Below are positions 6,118 through 8,880 of a stretch of DNA of 8,880 nt, in pieces. The stretch spans positions 1 to 8,880 of the forward strand of contig UQPD01000111.1 of the NCBI GenBank assembly GCA_900542795.1, written 5' to 3'. The DNA is from an uncultured Prevotella sp. Its GTDB lineage: Bacteria; Bacteroidota; Bacteroidia; Bacteroidales; Bacteroidaceae. Made by a program: the position numbers and the translations under genes. Within the stretch, counting starts at the first letter, position 1. Every line of letters begins with the position of its first letter. The notes under the pieces are model-generated. The model searched no databases. It saw only the letters and a program-made list of their open reading frames with translations, and was not told the DNA's origin.

Positions 6118-6660
6118 ATGTTTAAGAAAATCTTATTACTCGTGCTCTTCGTAGCACCCTTGAGCCTCTGCGCTCAGAAGTTTGCACACTTCGATTACAA
6201 CGCAATTCTCTCTGCAATGCCCGAAGCAAAAACAGCACAAACCGAACTCGAAACTATCTACAAGAAGTATCAGTCGGACATGGAGAATATGCAGAAAGAA
6301 CTCCAAACTAAGGCTGAAAAATATCAGAAAGAAGACACTGATGCCACTCCTGCCAACATCCGCGAACGCCATCAGCAAGAATTGCAAGACATGTACCAAC
6401 GCTTGCAGCAGGCACAGCAGGATAACTCTGAAAACATGCAGAAAGAACAAGCCAAGAAAATGCAGCCTATCATGACAAAAGTGTTCAACGCTGTTGACGC
6501 TGTAGCCAAAGAAAACGGCTATGTTTACATCATCGACAAAACTGCATCACAACAGGCTGGTATCTTTATCAACGAAAGCGCCAGCAACGACGCAACTTCT
6601 GCCATCATGAAGAAGCTTGGCATCTCTGCTACAACAGCAACCACTCCTGCCAAGAAGTAA
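6118..6660 (+). CDS. Periplasmic chaperone, OmpH/Skp family
   Basis: Skp-family proteins are trimeric periplasmic chaperones that hold unfolded outer-membrane proteins on their way to the BAM complex. The 180-residue product starts with a clear signal peptide (MFKKILLLVLFVAPLSLCAQ, cleavage probably before KFAHFDY). The mature N-terminus FAHFDYNAIL matches the family's first strand. A long Gln/Lys/Glu-rich coiled coil (about residues 37-115) forms the tentacles, and the C-terminal half returns to the body domain with NAVDAVAKENGYVYIIDKT. Length and domain order are normal for the family. It is transcribed from the promoter in repeat copy B and ends at the structured terminator after 6695, so it is probably monocistronic. 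Bacteroidota often carry several ompH paralogues; no bamA is present here. Confidence 0.92.
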   Translation: MFKKILLLVLFVAPLSLCAQKFAHFDYNAILSAMPEAKTAQTELETIYKKYQSDMENMQKELQTKAEKYQKEDTDATPANIRERHQQELQDMYQRLQQAQQDNSENMQKEQAKKMQPIMTKVFNAVDAVAKENGYVYIIDKTASQQAGIFINESASNDATSAIMKKLGISATTATTPAKK

Positions 6661-6695
6661 AAATTTAAAACATCTCTTTTAAACACTCCATAAAG

Positions 6696-6774
6696 TGTGC
6701 TGATATGTTAGAACACGACGCTTGCGGCAAGAGTCGCAACCACAGTGAACAACACATATCAGCACATTTTTTTT
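6696..6774 (+). terminator. Long structured terminator after ompH
   Basis: A perfect 13-bp outer stem (6696-6708 with 6754-6766) is followed directly by T8 (6767-6774). The 45-nt interior is not a simple loop: CGAC-G-CTTG (6716-6724) pairs with CAAG-A-GTCG (6728-6736) as an inner hairpin with a central G-A mismatch. It works as a terminator by appearance. The branched interior could also be a 3'-UTR-derived small RNA. Confidence 0.85.
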
Positions 6775-6862
6775 AACACGCTCTGAAGTGAAAAATAAAC
6801 TCTCGCTTCTCTCGCTTAATCGGTTTCTTAAAATACACCTTCACACATAAATCCCTCCAACC

Positions 6863-7546
6863 GTGATAACGCTTAAAAACATACATAAGTCGTTTGGCAA
6901 CCTTGAGGTGCTAAAAGGCATAGACCTCAACATCCGTCCACACGAGGTGGTAAGCATCGTTGGACCTAGCGGAGCCGGAAAAACCACCTTGTTGCAAATA
7001 ATGGGCACACTCTATAAACCCGACCAAGGAACCATTGAAATAGCTGGTCAAGATGTGCTACAACTTTCAGCCAACAAGCTCTCACAATTCCGCTGCAACC
7101 ATTTAGGCTTTGTTTTTCAGTTTCATCAACTCCTACCCGAATTTTCAGCCCTCGAAAATGTAATGATTCCTGGCATGATAGCCCGTCACTCAGACTCTGA
7201 AAATAAAAAACGAGCCATGGAGTTACTCCACTTTATGGGACTGGCAGACCGCGCCACACACAAACCAGCCGAGCTTTCGGGAGGCGAAAAACAACGTGTA
7301 GCAGTGGCACGAGCCTTAATGAATAAGCCCGACGTAATTTTAGCTGACGAACCATCTGGCAGCCTCGACACACACAACAAGCAAGAACTCCACCAACTTT
7401 TCTTCAAGCTACGCGATGCCTTAGGTCAAACCTTTGTTATTGTTACGCACGACGAGGAACTTGCCAAAATTACAGACCGCACCATCCATCTTGTAGACGG
7501 ACGCGTTGATAAAGAAACTACAACTCCTTTAGTTGAAACACTCTAA
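6863..7546 (+). CDS. lolD: Lipoprotein-releasing ABC transporter ATP-binding protein LolD
   Basis: LolD is the ATPase that drives release of lipoproteins from the inner membrane by the LolCDE complex. All ABC ATPase motifs are present in the 227 residues: Walker A GPSGAGKT (34-41), Q-loop Gln86 within FVFQFHQLLPEF (a LolD/MacB-type stretch), signature LSGGEKQ (138-144), Walker B VILADEP (158-164), D-loop SGSLD (165-169) and the switch His196 in VTHDE. The start is GTG at 6863; MITLKNIHKSFG is the normal family N-terminus and no ATG lies upstream in frame. The lolC/E permease is not in the window, so the ATPase works in trans. cvfB follows after 29 bp, suggesting one operon. No clear promoter is seen between 6775 and 6862. 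A related MacB-type ATPase is the alternative, but the Q-loop region favours LolD. Confidence 0.9.
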   Translation: MITLKNIHKSFGNLEVLKGIDLNIRPHEVVSIVGPSGAGKTTLLQIMGTLYKPDQGTIEIAGQDVLQLSANKLSQFRCNHLGFVFQFHQLLPEFSALENVMIPGMIARHSDSENKKRAMELLHFMGLADRATHKPAELSGGEKQRVAVARALMNKPDVILADEPSGSLDTHNKQELHQLFFKLRDALGQTFVIVTHDEELAKITDRTIHLVDGRVDKETTTPLVETL

Positions 7547-7575
7547 CACCCTTTTTTCAAAAAAACAATTCCCAC

Positions 7576-8421
7576 ATGATAAAACTCGGCAACTATAATA
7601 CCTTGCGCATCACACGTTTTACAGACCACGGAGCCTATCTCGATGGAGGTGAATTGGGCGAAATACTGATGCCTAAAGCCTACGTACGCAGCGAAATGCG
7701 TCCAGGAACCGAGGTAAACGTGTTCGTTTATCTCGACCAAAGCGAGCGCCTTGTTGGTACACTCGAAACGCCCTTGGCACGCGTAGGCGACTTTGCTTTT
7801 CTCAAGGTAGCATGGGTTAACGAATATGGCGCATTCCTTGATTGGGGACTGATGAAAGACCTTTTCGTGCCATTCCGCGAACAAAAACTTCCCATGCAGC
7901 AAGGTCGTTCTTACTTAGTACACATACACATTGACAGTGAAACCCAACGCATCGTTGCTTCTGCCAAGGTAGAGCGTTACCTACAGCCTGCAATGCGCAG
8001 CGACTATCATCGTGGACAGGAAGTTGAAATCGTGGTGCAACAAAAAACACCCCTTGGATTCAAAGTCATAGCAGACAACCGCTGTGCAGGTCTCATCTAC
8101 GATGATCAAATATTCGAGCAAGAACCTCATGCAGGCGATGTTCTCACAGCAACCGTAGTCAACGTGCGTCCTGATGGCAAACTCGACCTTTCGCTCCAAC
8201 GCATAGGTAAAGGTCGTTTTCGTGACTTTGCCGACCAACTGCGTCACCAACTGCAGGAAGCAGGCGGCACACTCCCCTTTACCGACCATTCAACACCCGA
8301 AGAAATTCAACAAAACTTTGGAGTAAGCAAAAAAACTTTCAAACGTGCCGTAGGTACCCTCTACAAGAACCGCGAAATTGTGATAACAAATCAAGCAATA
8401 TCCCTTGTAAAGCATAAATAA
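7576..8421 (+). CDS. cvfB: S1-domain RNA-binding protein, CvfB/YitL family
   Basis: CvfB-family proteins bind RNA and in Staphylococcus aureus affect virulence gene expression; the role in Bacteroidota is not established. The 281-residue length is normal. Three OB-fold S1-like modules can be traced: about residues 3-62 (LRITRFTDHGAYLDGGELGEILMP), about 66-132 (FLKVAWVNEYGAFLDWGLMKDLFVPFREQ) and about 145-210 (GQEVEIVVQQKTPLGFKVIADNRCAGLIY, ending LDLSLQRIG). The C-terminus (about 225-281) is a winged-helix domain, with PEEIQQNFGVSKKTFKRAVGTLYKNREI typical of the family. It is soluble and cytosolic, with no signal peptide. It lies 29 bp after lolD and is probably co-transcribed. No convincing terminator follows; only a weak TTTTTC/GAAAAA dyad lies near 8440-8460. 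Confidence 0.93.
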   Translation: MIKLGNYNTLRITRFTDHGAYLDGGELGEILMPKAYVRSEMRPGTEVNVFVYLDQSERLVGTLETPLARVGDFAFLKVAWVNEYGAFLDWGLMKDLFVPFREQKLPMQQGRSYLVHIHIDSETQRIVASAKVERYLQPAMRSDYHRGQEVEIVVQQKTPLGFKVIADNRCAGLIYDDQIFEQEPHAGDVLTATVVNVRPDGKLDLSLQRIGKGRFRDFADQLRHQLQEAGGTLPFTDHSTPEEIQQNFGVSKKTFKRAVGTLYKNREIVITNQAISLVKHK

Positions 8422-8474
8422 CCACATTGTCACCTTAATTTTTCATAATCAGCAGAAAAAAAGACGTGTATTTA

Positions 8475-8506
8475 TTTGGTTTATTCTATGTGATATAGTA
8501 TCTTTG
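8475..8506 (+). promoter_or_regulatory. Bacteroidetes promoter with no evident protein gene downstream
   Basis: TTTG (8475-8478), a 20-bp spacer and TATCTTTG (8499-8506) match the Bacteroidetes consensus exactly. The predicted start is near 8512. A strong terminator lies only about 120 nt downstream (8590-8631), and there is no convincing ORF between them. Confidence 0.75.
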
Positions 8507-8511
8507 CAATC

Positions 8512-8631
8512 GAATTAAGGAATGAAGCACTTTATGTGTGGATTTCTGCAATATATGATAGTTTTTTCATCTCTATATAAGTTCTGTGAGCAAACAATGC
8601 GTTGTGAAACGCGTTGTTTGCATTTTTTTTT
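8512..8631 (+). ncRNA. Candidate small RNA of about 120 nt
   Basis: The interval is framed by a consensus promoter (8475-8506) and a strong intrinsic terminator (8590-8631). I do not recognise a known RNA family in it; it does not look like tRNA, tmRNA, 6S or SRP RNA. The only + strand ORF starts at ATG 8522 and reads through the terminator stem and T-run to a stop at 8648-8650, so it is unlikely to be translated in full. The first 75 nt are AT-rich and look weakly structured. Start and end are predictions. Confidence 0.4.
8590..8631 (+). terminator. Strong intrinsic terminator
   Basis: A 14-bp stem (8590-8603 with 8608-8621, one T-G wobble) closes on a GTGA tetraloop. It is followed by A and then nine T's (8623-8631). 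On the - strand no T-run follows, so it acts in the + direction. Confidence 0.88.
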
Positions 8632-8646
8632 GCGTATACGCAAAAA
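8627..8646. repeat. 20-bp perfect palindrome
   Basis: T5-GCGTATACGC-A5 is fully self-complementary with no spacer. It overlaps the terminator T-run on the left. A spacer-free palindrome folds poorly as RNA and looks more like a site for a dimeric DNA-binding protein, but no partner is visible. Confidence 0.6.
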
Positions 8647-8822
8647 CTAATACCCTCATATTCTTTGTTCTTTTTGAATTTGTATGGAATATCTGTGTCT
8701 CTGTATTCAATATAGGGTGGTTCTAATAATTCTGATAAGTCGATTTGTACCCTATCGTATGTGTATTTTTTCTTTGAGAATATGGGCTGCGGTTCGGCTA
8801 AGATTACAAGCAAGCTTGCATC
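8640..8822 (-). pseudogene. Possible remnant of a coding sequence (low confidence)
   Basis: The - strand is open here with no ATG start; only a TTG at 8813-8811 is available, and it lies inside the repeat at the right end. The translation between about 8770 and 8650 looks protein-like: rich in Asp, Glu, Lys and Tyr, with segments such as YDRVQIDLSELLEPPY and DTDIPYKFKKNKEYEG. Beyond 8640 the frame runs through the poly-A and terminator hairpin, which is clearly not coding. It could be a decayed gene tail or an accidental open frame in AT-rich DNA. No family is recognised. Confidence 0.2.
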
Positions 8823-8848
8823 TTAGCTCTCACCTTGCACCATATTTG
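8785..8848 (+). repeat. Relative of the promoter-bearing repeat, probable promoter of the next gene
   Basis: GGCTGCGGTTCGGC (8785-8798) matches 12 of 14 bases of 6018-6031. The 20 bp at 8829-8848 (CTCACCTTGCAC core) match 16 of 20 bases of 6071-6090, the promoter end of copy B. The middle differs: in place of the A7/T7 dyad there is a CTAAGAT...ATCTTAG stem (8798-8826). The -7 box is CATATTTG, one base off consensus, with a weak TTGC near -33. It points rightward, to a gene outside the window. Confidence 0.55.
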
Positions 8849-8864
8849 TTAGTGAACGAAGGAG

Positions 8865-8878
8865 CATAGCGGGCTATG
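8865..8878. promoter_or_regulatory. Perfect dyad downstream of the right-end promoter
   Basis: CATAGC and GCTATG are separated by GG. The dyad begins 17 bp after the predicted -7 box at 8841-8848, so it would fall at the start of the transcript or in the operator position. The function is unknown and the window ends here. Confidence 0.3.
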
Positions 8879-8880
8879 TG

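Noticed and set aside
5820..6125. Open frames on both strands through the repeat region after the hexosaminidase gene
   Set aside because: They run through a hairpin, two copies of a non-coding repeat and a promoter; the repeated peptides only reflect the DNA duplication.
7774..7790. Second sigma-54-like site (TTGGCACG) inside cvfB
   Set aside because: The -24 half matches, but the base pair 10 bp on is CG instead of GC, and the site lies within a well-conserved coding region.
8522..8650. 42-codon + strand ORF starting at ATG 8522
   Set aside because: It reads through the terminator stem and the nine-T run before its stop, so the full peptide would not be made; the translation is Cys/Phe-rich and resembles nothing known to me.
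8684..8869. 61-codon + strand ORF at the right end
   Set aside because: It crosses the repeat and its promoter-like box, and the hydrophobic Arg/Cys-rich translation has no family resemblance.

Overview
The window looks like chromosome of a Bacteroidota bacterium, most likely Prevotella or a close relative (Prevotellaceae). Four observations support this. Leaders are A-rich with little Shine-Dalgarno sequence. Several gene starts are preceded by the Bacteroidetes-type promoter (TTTG, 19-21 bp, TAnnTTTG). The proteins are typical of the group: a DUF4369 lipoprotein, a secreted GH20 hexosaminidase, a Skp/OmpH chaperone, LolD and CvfB. Signal peptides end in the style LCAQ|K. The genus is inferred from general resemblance, not from a search.

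Layout, with all confident genes on the + strand. (1) 1-2263: groES-groEL operon. Its upstream region carries a near-perfect sigma-54 (-24/-12) promoter and, about 97 bp upstream of the predicted start site, a perfect inverted repeat like an enhancer site. It ends in a strong intrinsic terminator. (2) 2264-3436: a roughly 300-bp AT-rich spacer, then a textbook sigma-ABfr promoter, a leader hairpin and a DUF4369 lipoprotein lacking a thioredoxin domain. (3) 3437-4127: a degenerate 24-bp tandem repeat, a terminator that runs directly into a perfect promoter, and a conserved acidic protein of unknown function. (4) 4193-5845: exported GH20 beta-N-acetylhexosaminidase, followed by a 15-bp hairpin. 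(5) 5939-6660: a promoter-bearing unit of about 60 bp present twice, then an OmpH/Skp-like periplasmic chaperone and a long structured terminator. (6) 6863-8421: lolD followed 29 bp later by cvfB. (7) 8422-8880: no confident gene. It holds a perfect promoter and a strong terminator framing about 120 nt (candidate small RNA), a 20-bp perfect palindrome, a coding-like remnant on the - strand, and a relative of the promoter repeat seen before ompH that points at a gene beyond the window.

Most genes concern protein folding and the cell envelope: GroESL folds cytosolic proteins, Skp/OmpH escorts outer-membrane proteins, LolD powers lipoprotein release, and the DUF4369 and GH20 proteins are exported. 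The coding content is ordinary housekeeping and I see no defence system, mobile element, CRISPR or RNA gene cluster. The interest is in the intergenic DNA: possible sigma-54 control of the chaperonin operon, the duplicated promoter repeat, and the candidate small RNA.
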